A stretch of DNA of 64,000 nt, from assembly GCA_015698045.1 (NCBI GenBank), contig BLAL01000338.1:682001-746000 (forward strand), given 5' to 3'. Every line of letters begins with the position of its first letter. Within the stretch, counting starts at the first letter, position 1. Shown piece after piece: positions 22,035 to 34,399 of this stretch. Below the pieces are notes generated by a model, which saw nothing but the letters and a program-made list of their open reading frames with translations, searched no databases and was not told the DNA's origin. The position numbers and the translations under genes were made by a program. The DNA comes from Rhizophagus clarus. Lineage: Eukaryota > Glomeromycota > Glomeromycetes > Glomerales > Glomeraceae.

Positions 22035-22300
22035 TTGAATTTGTATGCACTATTTAAAAATCGGAGTGCTGATTTGCATGCACTATTTAAAAATCGGAGT
22101 GCCGATTTGCATGCACTATTTAAAAATTGGAGTGCCGATTTGCATGCACTATTTAAAAATAGGAATGCCGATTTTTTGGCACAAATCGGCAATGCCGTTC
22201 ATGAACAATTCGCGCCATAAAATCGGCAACAAAAAACCACAAATCAGACAAATATATCCAAAAATCGGACAAAAATCAGACTGCCAATTTTTGGAGATTT
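22035..22300. repeat. Right subterminal repeats, ~34-bp unit with AAAAATCGG
   Basis: Four copies of TTTGCATGCACTATTTAAAA followed by ATCGGAGTGCCGA, then scattered AAAATCGGAC words. The word is inverted relative to 18411-18625. The small ORF reading (LHALFKNRSAD)n is a by-product. Confidence 0.8.
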
Positions 22301-22319
22301 TTTTTTATTCGACCTGTGA

Positions 22320-25300
22320 CATTTATCAAATTTTCATCATTATTATTGTTAACTTTTGTACTCTGTTATAGACATATAGTTGTCTCTAATTCCAGAAAAA
22401 TAGAAGAAATTGCAAACTCTAAATAATGAAAAATTCCAATCTATTTTACTTCATACTTATCTGAATCGTCATATTATTTTTTATTAGAATATAGAAATAA
22501 AACATAAATTAGAACCATATATACAGTACTTGCAGATAGCAGTAAAGCATATATTTTGACCAACTTTCATGTAACCACTTCATATAGTCAAAAAATCATC
22601 AATATAAATAAAAATATAACTTAGTTTTTTAGCTTTTTGAATTTTTTAAGTTAATGAAGAAAATACCAGATGTATTGATTATGCAATTAAAATTTTTAAG
22701 AGTAAAGTTGCCTTGTTAAAATTAAAAAGAAAATTTTAAGAGGTTTTGGTTAATCAAATCAATTCTAAAACTAAGACTGAAATAGATCTCTGAATTTTTG
22801 ATTCAGTTCTGTTTTCAGTTCTGATCTGATTCTCTAGTCATATAAAATTTTACTGAAAGAGTTTTCAGTTTAAAATTTTTACTGAAAAACGTTTTCAGAT
22901 TATAGTTTTAACAAAAATATTTTCAGTTAAAAAACCTTATCGAAAAAAACGTTTTAGGTTTAAAAATCAGTTCTAGTTCTATTTTTCGGATCAAAAAATG
23001 GAACCGAAATCGGTTTTCAGAAAACTCTTCAAACTGAAAAAATTTTCAGATGAAGTTTTTAACCACAAAAACGTTTTTCAGTTAAAATATGATCCTGAAA
23101 ACGTTTCTTAATAAAACTTGTAGTCTGAAAAGCATCCAATAAGAAACCAAATTTGGGACTCTTAGAAGGTACTTAATGAGGAAAGGAGAAGTAAAATTAT
23201 TTTTTATTGTATGCCACCTTGGAATCAGATGGAAATTGGCTTGGTACGATTAAAGAGTTAATGGATGCTTATATTAAAACCAGGGAGAAAGAAAAAGAAT
23301 AAAAATTAAGTTTTATTTTTGTTGAAAAGTATAATTTTATTACATGTAATTATATAACTATTATATTAATTAAAATATTGTTTCGTCGAAATCAATCTGT
23401 ATACCTCATTGTTTCAGGAATAAATTCAACTGCGAGTCAACTGCGCTAGTGGACATTAGTGAGGATTATTTTGTTAAACAGATATGTTGAGCGCCTATGG
23501 TAGTTCAACAATAAACTATACACGTCCATCAAGCATGGGAGTAGTTACGTCTTTTAGTCTCTTCAGGTGGCAATGTTTTATTTATATTTATTCTTCGATA
23601 TCATTACCGCAGAAAATATTACTATATTGACTGATAGATTTCTTCCATTGCCATCCAGGAAAAAAAAGATGAATAATCATTGGCCGAAACTACTGACTCG
23701 ATTTGCGTATATATTTGTCTTGCTTATGGCGAGAATAAACAAGTAGCCACACTTTCTAACAAAAAGCCACAACCATATTATGGAGGAGGGATACTCTACA
23801 ACTAATATATAGGAGAACACATTCTTCATACAATGCGTTCAGCATAATTATGGGTTTTTATGTCATTAGAAAATCCACATATATTTCTTTCTCGTGAATA
23901 TTTAACAAAAAAAATTCTTTTATGTTGGTTTAATCATTACGTAATATTGGATAATAGTAGAATAATGATACGGTGATCACGATTTTTTACCTATAATTTC
24001 TTGGTGACTTAAACATATTACGCCAACCTGTCTTTCATTAACTTCTTATTGTGTTATTGAAAACAGGGATTTATTATCGTCTTTACATACAACTGATTAG
24101 TATCTCCTATATTGATGATATAAAAAGCATACTCTTGTTATCTCTAGTACATCCGATTAGATCAAACTTTGGAAGTCGATATATATTTAGAAGACAAAAA
24201 ATTATTGCAGCATATTATTATACAAGAGAACACAACCACGAAAAAAGAAAAATCCTAAATTAGACCATATGCCCTCCATAATTTTCTTCGTTCTTCAGAA
24301 AATCATGAAGAATTTTTTTTTGTATACGTCCTATCTATTATTCATCCATGTAATAAAGATATGATATATGGTGAGTCAAAAAATGTATAAAAAGCGTGCT
24401 TGAATGGCAAGACGCTCATAGATGAGCCTAACAATTACCTAAAATGATAAACTGATAACATATCCGTGAGAAAAATCGGGTTAACTAAAAGTTGGCTGGT
24501 CATATTTTTCGTCCATGTATATCATCAAATGCTTCTATTGGCTTTCTCAGCGCAGAAAAAAACACCTGCTTTTCATCAATTATTATATACCGATGGTCAT
24601 ACAAATTTGTATTAGAGACACATTGGAGGGAAATAGTTTTTCATTCCGAGACAAACTAATGCTTGGAGTAGGTGAAGGTAAAGCTAACGTGTCCAGAATG
24701 TAAGGATTCCATTTGGGCAAAGAGAGACATTCATGTTTTATGTAAAATGATATCACTCATTTACACTCTGTGAAGAAAGAATCTCATTCAAGGTAAGTAG
24801 CGAACAACGAAGAATTTCTGAAGTGATTTTTTTGAATAATAACACATAACCGTCCAGAAGAATATACTGATTATGACTAGATTACATTGGAAGAAGAAAA
24901 AAATAGTAGTCCATTTCTCGCATACATTTGTAATATGATACCTATGTTCGATATGTAGTCACCGTATTACATATTGTGACAGAGGATATTATAGGACTTA
25001 ACATATAACATAAACGTAATAAACGAGATAGTATCTGATAGTATTTTAGTGTTTTCATCGTTTCAAGAGAAGGCGATTTTGCTACGTTATCTATTGGCAT
25101 ATTCTTATTCGCTAGATGTCAAAACAATAATTAAAATAGAAAACTAGAATATAAAAAACAGAAGGTATACTTTCTCAAATAATGAATTCGTACCGTAGTG
25201 TATCAACATTATGTTTATAGGGAAACTTTACATCATAGAACATTTTTGATTATATATTTGGAATACATAAAGACAAAAGCGATCCTTATTGTGATCCATC

Positions 25301-25456
25301 CTTCTCGTAGTATGTTTGACATATATGAGTAATACCTTTTTACGATGCAGTATTCAATTATTGTTTCGAATCATCATTGTCTCCATATTATATTGGTATG
25401 ATCGAATTTATTTAAGTATTTAAATTACTCTTTAAAAACAAGTAAAATAAAACATA
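22320..25456. other. No supported gene
   Basis: 22770-23160 is rich in GTTTTCAGT/AAAACGTTTTCAG words, including ACTGAAAAACGTTTTCAG. 23400-25400 has a more even composition, and short open stretches occur on both strands (for example 24051-24263 and 24515-24703 on plus), but I recognise no domain or exon structure. It may be a heavily decayed gene or element. Confidence 0.4.
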
Positions 25457-25464
25457 CTTTAATT

Positions 25465-25771
25465 CAGTGTTCGGCAAATGACTTGAAATGACAAATGATT
25501 CAAATGATAAATGACAAATGACATGTCATTTCATTGCTCAAATGACAAATGACCTGAGTCATTTGAATGTAATGTTGACCGGTACTATAGTTCTGGCCTG
25601 CATTATGTTTTACTTTATTTTTTTTTATTTTTGATTGAATCACATGATAAAAATATTAACCAATCAAAATCAAATGACTGAAATGACCAAATGACAAAGG
25701 ATTATGAATAATGACAAATGATTAGCTAAATCATTTGAATGGTCAAATGACCAGGTCATTTCCGAACACTG
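25465..25771. mobile_element. hAT-like MITE with perfect 8-bp duplication CTTTAATT
   Basis: The ends are CAGTGTTCGGCAAATGAC and, minus strand, CAGTGTTCGGAAATGACC. The sequence CTTTAATT is duplicated exactly at 25457-25464 and 25772-25779. An 8-bp duplication and CAGTGTTCGG ends are typical of hAT elements. The interior is built from AAATGACAAATGA words in both orientations, so the whole element can fold back. Length 307 bp, no coding capacity. Confidence 0.92.
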
Positions 25772-26013
25772 CTTTAATTACCGTAGTTTAGTAAAGAATA
25801 TTTAACAACAAATAAATAATTAATGTGTCTGAGTCTCTGAATACACTGAAGATTATTATACTATTTATCACGTGACTTGTTCGACTTAACAATGATTATT
25901 GTCCACGTCATCGCTAACAAAAATCCATTACAGTATTTTTTTTTTTTTTCGTTTTCACTAATTTTGTTACATCATATATCTCTTGGATTAAAAAAAAAAA
26001 TTCTAAATACATT

Positions 26014-26340
26014 ATGTCTACTCAGGACTCTATCAAGTTATCCGAAATTTTTAAAAGTTTGGATGTGGAGAACGCTGAGCGTAAAAAAATGAAAAAAAAG
26101 GTAAAGATTTTCTTAGATATGTATGTAGTATGAAAGATTTTTATCAAAACTAAAATTTTTCTTCAGACATCTCTTCGGAGAACTTTCATCCTCCTTATAA
26201 TCAGTCTTCTCGGAACTACTGCACTCATCGTATATGCAATTTATAACCCGGAAGACAAGTTAATCGAAAAACTTTCCGTAATTTGGAATATTATTTTACT
26301 CTTGATGATGTATAAAAACGATATGGATGACGATTACTAA
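26014..26340 (+). CDS. Small two-helix membrane protein, two exons
   Basis: Exon 1 is 26014-26100 and exon 2 is 26167-26340. The 66-bp intron starts GTAAAG and ends TTCTTCAG, phase 0. The product is 86 residues. The N-terminal 29 residues are hydrophilic and end in a run of lysines (RKKMKKK). Then come two hydrophobic segments, about residues 35-53 (FILLIISLLGTTALIVYAI) and 66-77 (VIWNIILLLMMY), and an acidic tail (NDMDDDY). This suggests a small membrane protein with a basic cytoplasmic N-terminus. I recognise no family. Start chosen as the first ATG after an AT-rich leader. The gene is short and the call rests on the clean intron and hydrophobic pattern. Confidence 0.5.
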
Positions 26341-26452
26341 AAGTAATAAATTAGTGAATTTTTTAATTCGAAACTTTTTTAATTATTTCTAATTTTTTTT
26401 TTTTTTTTTTATTTTTTACTAGACGTTTTTAACGTTTCTTTTTTTACTATAG

Positions 26453-26488
26453 GTCCTGAAGAGTTTCGAATATTGGAATTTGGAAATG
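26453..26488 (+). other. Candidate orphan exon
   Basis: 36 nt between TTTTTTACTATAG and GTAGGT, open in the frame PEEFRILEFGN. The last base would join in phase with the candidate exon at 28018 across a 1.5-kb gap. The start and the rest of the gene are not identified. A branch-site-like TTTTACTAGACG and AACGTTTC precede it, recalling the intron-like parts of the arrays. Confidence 0.25.
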
Positions 26489-28017
26489 GTAGGTTCCATA
26501 ATGAAATCTTTATTATTGGAAACATTTTTATTGTAATCTTATACCGTTAATTTTTTTTTTTTTTTTTTTTTACTGTATCAAGCAATGCGTTTATATATGA
26601 GTACAAATATAAAATTAATAAAATAAAAATATTGAACGGTTTGAAAAGACAAATAATAAGAATGTTAGGCGTTACCGCATATTTTTAAATTTTATTATGA
26701 GAGTTATACCTAACTTGTTGCAATAACTAATTTTTTGTTAGTTTAATAAATTGCAATAATTTTAAATTTGTTATGGGAAGAAATTTATCCAACTTGTTTT
26801 AATAATTTCGCAATGCAACGAACGCATCGAGTGTATTGTACTTACAGTATAAACTAAACGCTTAATAGTAATCATGTTAACATAATTATTAATATTGTAA
26901 CTATGTACAGTATTATAATTTTTAATACTCTAATGTCTAAATATTGTTTTTAGAAATATTCCATAGACCGTTCTTATATTGCTCCAATTAAAAAATATTT
27001 TGAACACTTACCGCCGGACACTTAACATATTATAGATTCTCGATAAACGGTGTAGAAATATAAAATTTGATTAGAGTATTAGGTAATTATATAAAAATAT
27101 ACAGAAAGCAACTATTAATTACCAGATTTTGGTTACCATAAAAACGCTCCATCAAAGCTTTTTAAATTTTGTTAGATCTGCTAATATTTGAAACGGATCA
27201 CACAAATTCTATAGATTCTATAGCGGACTTTTGAGGCGCACATAATAAATTAAATAAAATATAATATATACTTATCTCCCGTAATATCTACACATATATA
27301 AGAGGATTCTTGAAAATCATCAAACCAACTCATAAAATGAACTTTCGTTATACTTACAATATATGTAGTTGAAACAATAATACCATTTTTTATTCAAAGA
27401 CAATTTCTCCTAAAATAATAAAATCGATCGACCAATAAGCATTTAATGATACACGAATAGTCGGATACAAAAGGACCCGAATAATTGTTACATCATGATA
27501 TGAATATCATGAGTTTATCATGCGTCTGAAATATTTACCGTATCCCAAAATTCAATCAATCAAGTTTTTGATTTATAGTTAATCAAAAATGGAAATGATG
27601 GGTGGAGAGAGGAGAGTTTATTAAAATATTAAGATCTGTGCTTTGCGCCTAATTATTGTAAATAATATAAATTATCCCTTAATATTTCATCGTTAGCTTA
27701 ATCACGTGACTTGAAATGCACCTGTTACAGCGAGTATCGTACTATAAAGATGAAAAAGTTATGCCCATCTTCTATCTAAAGTTCAAAAAACTTTCTTGTT
27801 TTCTAAAATTTTTTTAATTTAATTATTTCTTTTTTTGTTGAGATTATCGATATTGTTGTATATTTTTGAAAAACAAATAACTTGAGATATAATTAATCAA
27901 TCAATCTGCAAAAAAGAAATAACTCTTACAAATTTTTTAATTGGTGAATTTAATAATAATGTTTGTTTATATCTTGTATTTTTAATTAATAAATAATCAA
28001 ATTTTTGTTGTTTTCAG

Positions 28018-28103
28018 GACGAAGGAAGAAAATATCTTCCGATCCCCGTACGGAGAGAATAATTTTAACTAAAACTGCCAACGCTAAACTTAATTTGGAT
28101 AAG
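28018..28103 (+). other. Candidate orphan exon
   Basis: 86 nt between TTTTTGTTGTTTTCAG and GTAATC. In the frame continuing from 26453-26488 it encodes about 29 residues without a stop (RRKKISSDPRTERIILTK and so on), basic and protein-like. No downstream exon could be fixed. It could belong to an unrecognised spliced gene or a relic. Confidence 0.3.
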
Positions 28104-30122
28104 GTAATCATTTCGGCAAGTTATAATTTCATTTAAAAAAGCAAAAACATTTAAAAATATTTGTCAGCTTCTTAACCTATTTCGGAATTCATCTTCAACA
28201 TATTGAACAGGTATTAAAAAAAAAAAGCCAAGAGTTTTTGTGACGCACACAACGCGTTTAAATATAGTTTGAATTCGTGAATACAAACCAAATAGTTTAA
28301 AAAAGAATATATTTTATCGACATTTTAATTTAATATGATTTAATATTGAAACCAAATTTCACCTTATTGTGGAGATTTCAAACTCCTAATATAGGATCTA
28401 GTTTAAATTACAAGTATTCCAAAAAGGGTTAGATAGTGCTTAACCAAATGACGTATAATTGAATAGTTTGAACCAATGACAGAAACATCATTATTCAAAA
28501 TCACAAAATCAGGTTTTTGTACACCATATTCTTGTATGGTGACACAAAAATTCATTATAGTAATTTACAAAATTAGTTTACCCGCCTCTTAATTTTATAA
28601 CTTTTTATGGTTCCATTTATATAATACACCGTCCAAGTTGGCATTGTACTTTCTTTCAAGAGTTTTCTTTTATGAATTAATTAATAAAACTCTTTTATTC
28701 TTTTTAGAAAAATTTTATGTGTATTGCCGTTCATAATCATTTTTACCGGCAATTATTCCAACAATTAATAATAATTACCCTATTATTTTACATATTTGGT
28801 AAACAATCAAACTTTAATTTCAAGAAAAAAAACAATCGACTATTTTAATATGTTTGTATTATCATATTATACTCTTATATTCAATTTTTATTCGTTCATT
28901 ATAAATGATATGTAATTCAGCTGGCTTTATTATACAGTAGAAATAGAATTTTTTTTTTTTTTTTTTTAAATACTGTATGATTAATTTGATTAATTGTTTT
29001 GTATTTTTTCTATTAAATGTAAAACCCTAATCATTCTAAGTCATTCCGAAGCGAAATATGTAAACAAACGCATGTTGCTGTATGTTATAATTGAATTTCG
29101 AATTATTGTTCGTTAGAAAATTTCCTAATTTTATACATTTATTATATAATATCCATAAAAAGTTGTCTTAAAATAAAAAAGTGAGTTTTCTTTAAATTGT
29201 CGCACTGACTATTCATAATAATTATTGTAATACGAACGAAATATTGGTTCAAATGACAATATTATATTAAAAAAAAAAATTGAGATTATATCTATGTTAC
29301 CTTGTTCATTGAGTCAATTGTTCATTATAATTACCATATAGTGATTGTATGTAATAAGATGTCGGGAATTTTTGTTAATATTTTTTTCTTTGTATTGCTT
29401 ATAACAACAAACATGTAATCGAAATTCATTTCCCTCCCTTTGATCCACTTTAGGTAAACAAAAAAAATGCAGTACTAATTTTCGTGTAACCAAACACTTT
29501 TTTTTTGCGCAAAACCGACAAATATTACTACCTAAAATCTTACTCTCCCCCCCCCCGTTCCCGCCATCTTGTAAAATTTATTATTATATAAAAAACATAT
29601 TTAACACAAATTACACAAGAACATTGTTTATGTCAAATTTATTTTAAACAATTGAAATTATTAATAGATAAAGATCGGGATTTTTATATATTTGATTTAG
29701 TTTATTTTTATTAAACGATTATATATTTTCTGTATATAGAATTGAAAGTACTGTAATTTATATGTAGCGCTACATTTTTTTTTTCGTAAACAATTTATTA
29801 TAAAAAAAAAAAACTGTACAAATAAAATCTTTTAACCAAAAATGTATTTATAACCGCCGAATTAGCCGCCGAAAAAAAATTTTTTTTTCTCTTTCCTTTT
29901 TTCAAGTCCTATTTAAACCATAATCTTCTCTTTCCTTTCTTTATTCATAACCATCATATATCAATTCCATAAAAACTTTCCTTTCATTTTACTCTCCTTT
30001 TAATTCCTTTTTAATTCTCTTGCATTTTTTTTTGACAACGTTAACTCAATCTTTTTACGACATCCCAAATTTTATATAAATTTGCCAATTTTCTTTTACA
30101 AAAAAAAAGATCATCCGTGGAA
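28104..30122. other. AT-rich intergenic region, no gene seen
   Basis: Homopolymer runs of T and A and no long open frame. The last 200 bases before 30123 are pyrimidine-rich (TTCCTTTC words, 29880-30020), compatible with the promoter and leader of the next gene. Confidence 0.4.
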
Positions 30123-30924
30123 ATGAATTCTATCATCGCTCTCGTCATTGTTATTCTCCTAACATTCCAGGTAATTTAACATTTCTTTCCAAAGAATTTA
30201 CTTGCGTAGATAAATAAATGACGAAACTGACGAAAAAAAAATTAATTTAGGTTAACGGAATTTATGGTGATAGCGACATTTATACTGGAATTGCAGAAGC
30301 TCCATCATATAACGGGTCATGGCATTTATGTAGCAGTATCAACACTGATTATATAAGTATGTTAAAATTCTCATAAAATAGTATACTTTAGATAATTTTG
30401 ATAATAAATTGATTGCTTTTTAAATTTAATTATTAGGTTTTTCAGTAAGAGTTTTGGATGATCAGACCACTCCATTAACAGAAGGATTTCCTGGAGAGAC
30501 ACTCCCAGGAGATCCACCAACTCCATTACCAAAATATCGACCAGCATTAAACGTATTTCAACTTACTTATAATGGCTTGTTGGATTTTATTAATTCAACA
30601 GAAAAGTCATTTCCTTATATACCATCATTATCATGTTATGAAACTCCTGTACAAAGTTGTGATCAAGATGTTGGAGATTTACCTCTAGAATTTAAAGAGA
30701 GCCAATGTCTTTTATTAGTAAATCCAACTTCTACCCCTGTCAGATTTAATGCAACAGTCTCTTTTGTTAAGAGTATATTCAATCAATCTTTTACCAGTCC
30801 CAATGTACCTGGTGGAACTACTGCTTCCAATGCAAATTACAAATTTAATTATGGAATTGGTAATTTGATGGTTATAATTTTATTTTCGAGTATTTTACTT
30901 TCTAATGTTATTGAAATAATCTAG
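30123..30924 (+). CDS. Secreted, probably GPI-anchored surface protein, three exons
   Basis: Exons 30123-30170, 30251-30356 and 30437-30924 (642 nt, 213 residues). Introns are GTAATT...TTTAG (80 bp, phase 0) and GTATGT...ATTAG (80 bp, phase 1). The first 16-19 residues (MNSIIALVIVILLTFQ) form a signal peptide. The mature part has N-glycosylation sequons (NGS, NST, NAT, NQS), a proline-rich stretch near residues 65-80 (GDPPTPLPKYRP) and four or more cysteines in the middle (CYETPVQSC). The last 21 residues are hydrophobic (MVIILFSSILLSNVIEII) after a small-residue N/G-rich stretch, as in GPI-attachment signals. This predicts a wall or plasma-membrane protein. Family not recognised. Confidence 0.75.
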
Positions 30925-32864
30925 GGATGATGTACTTGGAATGTATAAAATTTTGTAAACGCGTTCTTTTGTATATGATTTTTTTTTCTTTAATTTAAAT
31001 TTCTATACATAAAAGGTGTTTATATACGATGTACATTTATTTTATTTATTTTTATTTATTTTGTAAATGACAATTTTTTTAAAAAAATTCGTTGATATTT
31101 ACGAATCTTTTCACATATGGGTATAAGATTGTATAGATATATATATATATGATTTAAATCAAAAGAACGCATTTTTTTTTTTTTTTATTATTTCATTTTA
31201 TTTTTGATCTATAACATAATTAATATATTTTATTCATATTTGGCATTAATTTTTTTTTTCGTATTATCTTTTTTTTTTTTTTTACGACCATAAATAAATT
31301 TTTTTTTTTTAGTTTTTTTTTGTTGTTGAAATTGTTAAAAAAATTGTTAAAGAGATTGTTAAAAAGTTTGTTACATGATTTATTATTATCCTAAAAAAAA
31401 AAAAAAAAAATTTGATTTGCACGCACTTGTCAGGAGACTCACCCGCCAATTTGAACGCCACCACGTTTTGAGCTACATTAACGGTAATTAGTAGTAATTT
31501 GATTTAAAATAATCTACGCATGCATAACATTATCCGTTATAAGTTTAAAGGAAAAAAATTTTTTTTTTCATCATCTTATCATCCATCAACATTTTATATT
31601 ACATAAAGTTTGGATGACAAACAAAAAAAAAAAAAAAAAAAAAAATTCGAAATGCATAAATTAATTAAACATGTGAAGATTTTTGCGCAGCAAGCATTCT
31701 TTTACATAATCATACCACTATTATACCTAAGCTTTATTAGGCAGTAGGGCGTGTTATATAATAATCGACATAGTTCCTAGAATAAGGAGAGCATGGAAGA
31801 ACGTAGAAACATTTTAGTTGTTGATAATTAATAAGTACTGTAATAACAAACACTGGTTACATCCAAAAAGTTATGCACCCTGCACAAATAAATAATACTG
31901 TAAAATTAAAATTATATATTAAAAAAAAAAAAAAAATTAATATCCGTTTAATAAATTATCAAATCAAAAACGTTCCTATTATTATTTGGAAACACTGACA
32001 AATTTGGAAAACAAAAAGTTATGTAAAAAAAAAATAAAATAAATAGATTCAAATATACGGTAATATAAATAGGTGGATTTTTTTTTTTTACTTAAATGGG
32101 AAATTGAGAATAAGTTTTATTAATTTTAGAAAATTTCAGTTAAGGATTGATAAAAAAAAAAAAAATTCGTTAGTGGTCTCTTTGGATCCCGTGACTGCTG
32201 TATAATGCTAAACGAAAATCTCACGTGTTCAATAATTTTAAATAGAATTGCATAAATGAACCATAAATAAATAAGTGAAGTAATTTAATATAATAAAAAT
32301 ATTCAAAAAAAAAACAATGTGAAATTTTACATCTGCATTGTTATTTATTGGATTCATATAAAATTAAAAATGATCGAACGTTGGTGCTTCTTTATCACAA
32401 CATACTTGTATAAAAAGTTTGTACAACTTTCCTTCCTGTTTATAATGTCATACCAATAATTTTCTAGCTATCTATTTTGAAACAATGATAAAAATATAAC
32501 TAAATTTTACGTTTTATAATAAAATTCTGTTAAAATTAGAAAAAGAGTATTTTTGTGAGTTTCGGTCAAAGTTTTAACAAATTTAATTTGAAACATAAGC
32601 GAACTTTTTACAGAAATGATTTATTGTACATACTATAAATCATTCATACTTAATTGAATAATCAGATTATAGTCGGACTTCGATATACCGATATTTGACT
32701 GCGATATTTGATATTATCATTCATGCATATTTTTTTTATTAAGCATATAAATAACGTATGATTTACCATTTGTTTAATAGGTGGGGATGTTCATATACAA
32801 AAGTGGAGTAAATATAGCAATAAAGCGATAATAAATAAAAATTTCTAGAAAGTTCATATTTAAA
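30925..32864. other. AT-rich intergenic region, no gene seen
   Basis: Long A and T homopolymers (31160-31420, 31620-31645, 31920-31940). The likely 3' end of the upstream gene lies within the first 100-150 bases. No repeat or gene signature was recognised. Confidence 0.4.
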
Positions 32865-33049
32865 GCATGATCAAAAAGCGCACATGTGGGACTTACGTGG
32901 TTTCGTTTTTATCCAATCATTCAGTCCTGTGACCGATATAGCCAATAAATACATATTATTGGATGGGCCGCACGACCGAGAAAAATTTGGCCCATTTTCA
33001 GTCGATGATTTCATAAAGTGTTATCGTTCTTGGCGCTTTTTGATCATGC
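32865..33049. mobile_element. Short inverted-repeat element, ends GCATGATCAAAAAGCGC
   Basis: A 17-bp perfect terminal inverted repeat (32865-32881 and 33033-33049) bounds 185 bp of more balanced composition. A clear target-site duplication is not visible (TTTAAA on the left, ATTAAT on the right). Probably a MITE. Confidence 0.6.
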
Positions 33050-34395
33050 ATTAATAACATCATAAATAAATAAGCTTTATATGTTATTTTTATTCTATTT
33101 TTACCCCACTTTATAAGCTTTATATATACTTTTCTATAAAAGTTATTCATTTACATTTTTTTTTTACTCTGCTTAAAAATACTAAATTTCGTTTTAAAAA
33201 AAAAAAATAAATAAATAAAATAATCTTTTTAATCATGATATCCTCTTTCAACTGATTTTTTTTTTTTTTTTTTTTTGTGATCCAATCAGCATTAGAAGGT
33301 ATCATGAAATAAAATATTATTTTTATAAAAAAAAAAAAAAACTTTTTAAGCTATGATATATAAAATAATTCTATTTCATCTGCGGGTAATACGAACGATA
33401 AGGTTATTCAATCCCGTTGATGATATATACTTTTTTTTAAATAAAGGAGGTTTATGATATAAAAAAAATCTTTGTCTAATTAAAAAAAGTATGTTCCAAC
33501 TTTTAAGATATTACTCATTTAAGATGATCATTCTGATAATGATTGTTCAGCAGGGGCTCCATTAAAAATTTGGGGTCATTTGTTATAATAACTCGACGTT
33601 TAAATTGTTTGCCATCATAATAATCAAAACTCCTGATTTGTGAATCCATAGTTGCAATAAACGCACAAGTACGAATCGTTACCAAAACTATAACAATACC
33701 AAAATTATAACAAGATATTGGTAACCAACGAACGTACATGATACGAAATCATCGTTATCAAGACATGGTTATTAAGGACACACAGCTACGAATTCATAAT
33801 AATCAAAAAATGAGTAAAAAAATGGGAATCATCGTTACCAAAATAGATAACAAATGGTTATAGAGCTTAAATCGTTACCAAATTACAACTAGGACAATAA
33901 TACTCAAAGTATAAAGCCAAAGTCAAAAATTAGACAAACACCACCAAAATATGATAGTTCACCAAGTCATACTTTATAAATGTTATTATGTATTAATAAC
34001 TGTAGCTAACTTAGATATTCTAATAAATCAAATACTGTTTATCCCCGATCATGATAAGTAGTGCGCCTTCGAGGGGCGCCACGCACCCAGAGAAGGAGAA
34101 TTAGTTACGTGCGCGTGACGATTTGTCACGCATATCACTTTTACAATACAGTAGGATAAGATAAACAGGAACAAGACTTATTTAAAAAAAAAAAAGAATC
34201 GAAGAAAAAAATTGATGTGTTTTTTTTTATTGAGAATTGGCCGAAAAAACGAAGTACGTAACAGTTTTTGCATGCAAAATTTATCAATTATGGCCTTAAT
34301 AAAGATCACACAGGCTAAAAGTGACGGCTATCTAATTGAATTAGCATAAATACATAAGATTTACAATGTGCTGGAATTTGACTGTTGGCTGGAAT
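33050..34395. other. No supported gene
   Basis: A 74-residue minus-strand ORF (33515-33739) has no recognisable domain. The plus strand repeats ATCGTTACCAAA words between 33675 and 33890. A small GC-rich island at 34062-34090 (GTGCGCC...ACGCACC) can pair with itself. Confidence 0.35.
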
Positions 34396-34399
34396 TTAA

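Larger units (their letters stand above)
18363..22319 (+). mobile_element. CMC/CACTA-like element, TIR CACAGGTCGAAT, with micro-exon array
   Basis: A 3957-bp unit. The left end is CACAGGTCGAATGAAAAAAA and the right end, minus strand, CACAGGTCGAATAAAAAAAA (22 bp, one mismatch). Flanks end and begin with ACA, compatible with a 3-bp duplication. It shares CACAGGTC with the 4434-8765 element. In order it contains subterminal GCCGATTTTT repeats (18411-18625), an exon/intron array (19133-20330), a polypyrimidine tract (20340-21840) and inverted subterminal AAAAATCGG repeats (22040-22300). No transposase is visible. Confidence 0.75.

Noticed and set aside
22035-22371. ORFs with repeated ALFKNRSADLH
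   Set aside because: The 34-bp subterminal repeat read in frame; the repeat is DNA-level and explained by the transposon end.
23400-25430. Possible decayed gene or element
   Set aside because: Composition is less extreme than the neighbours and short frames exist, but no motif, splice structure or terminal repeat could be fixed.
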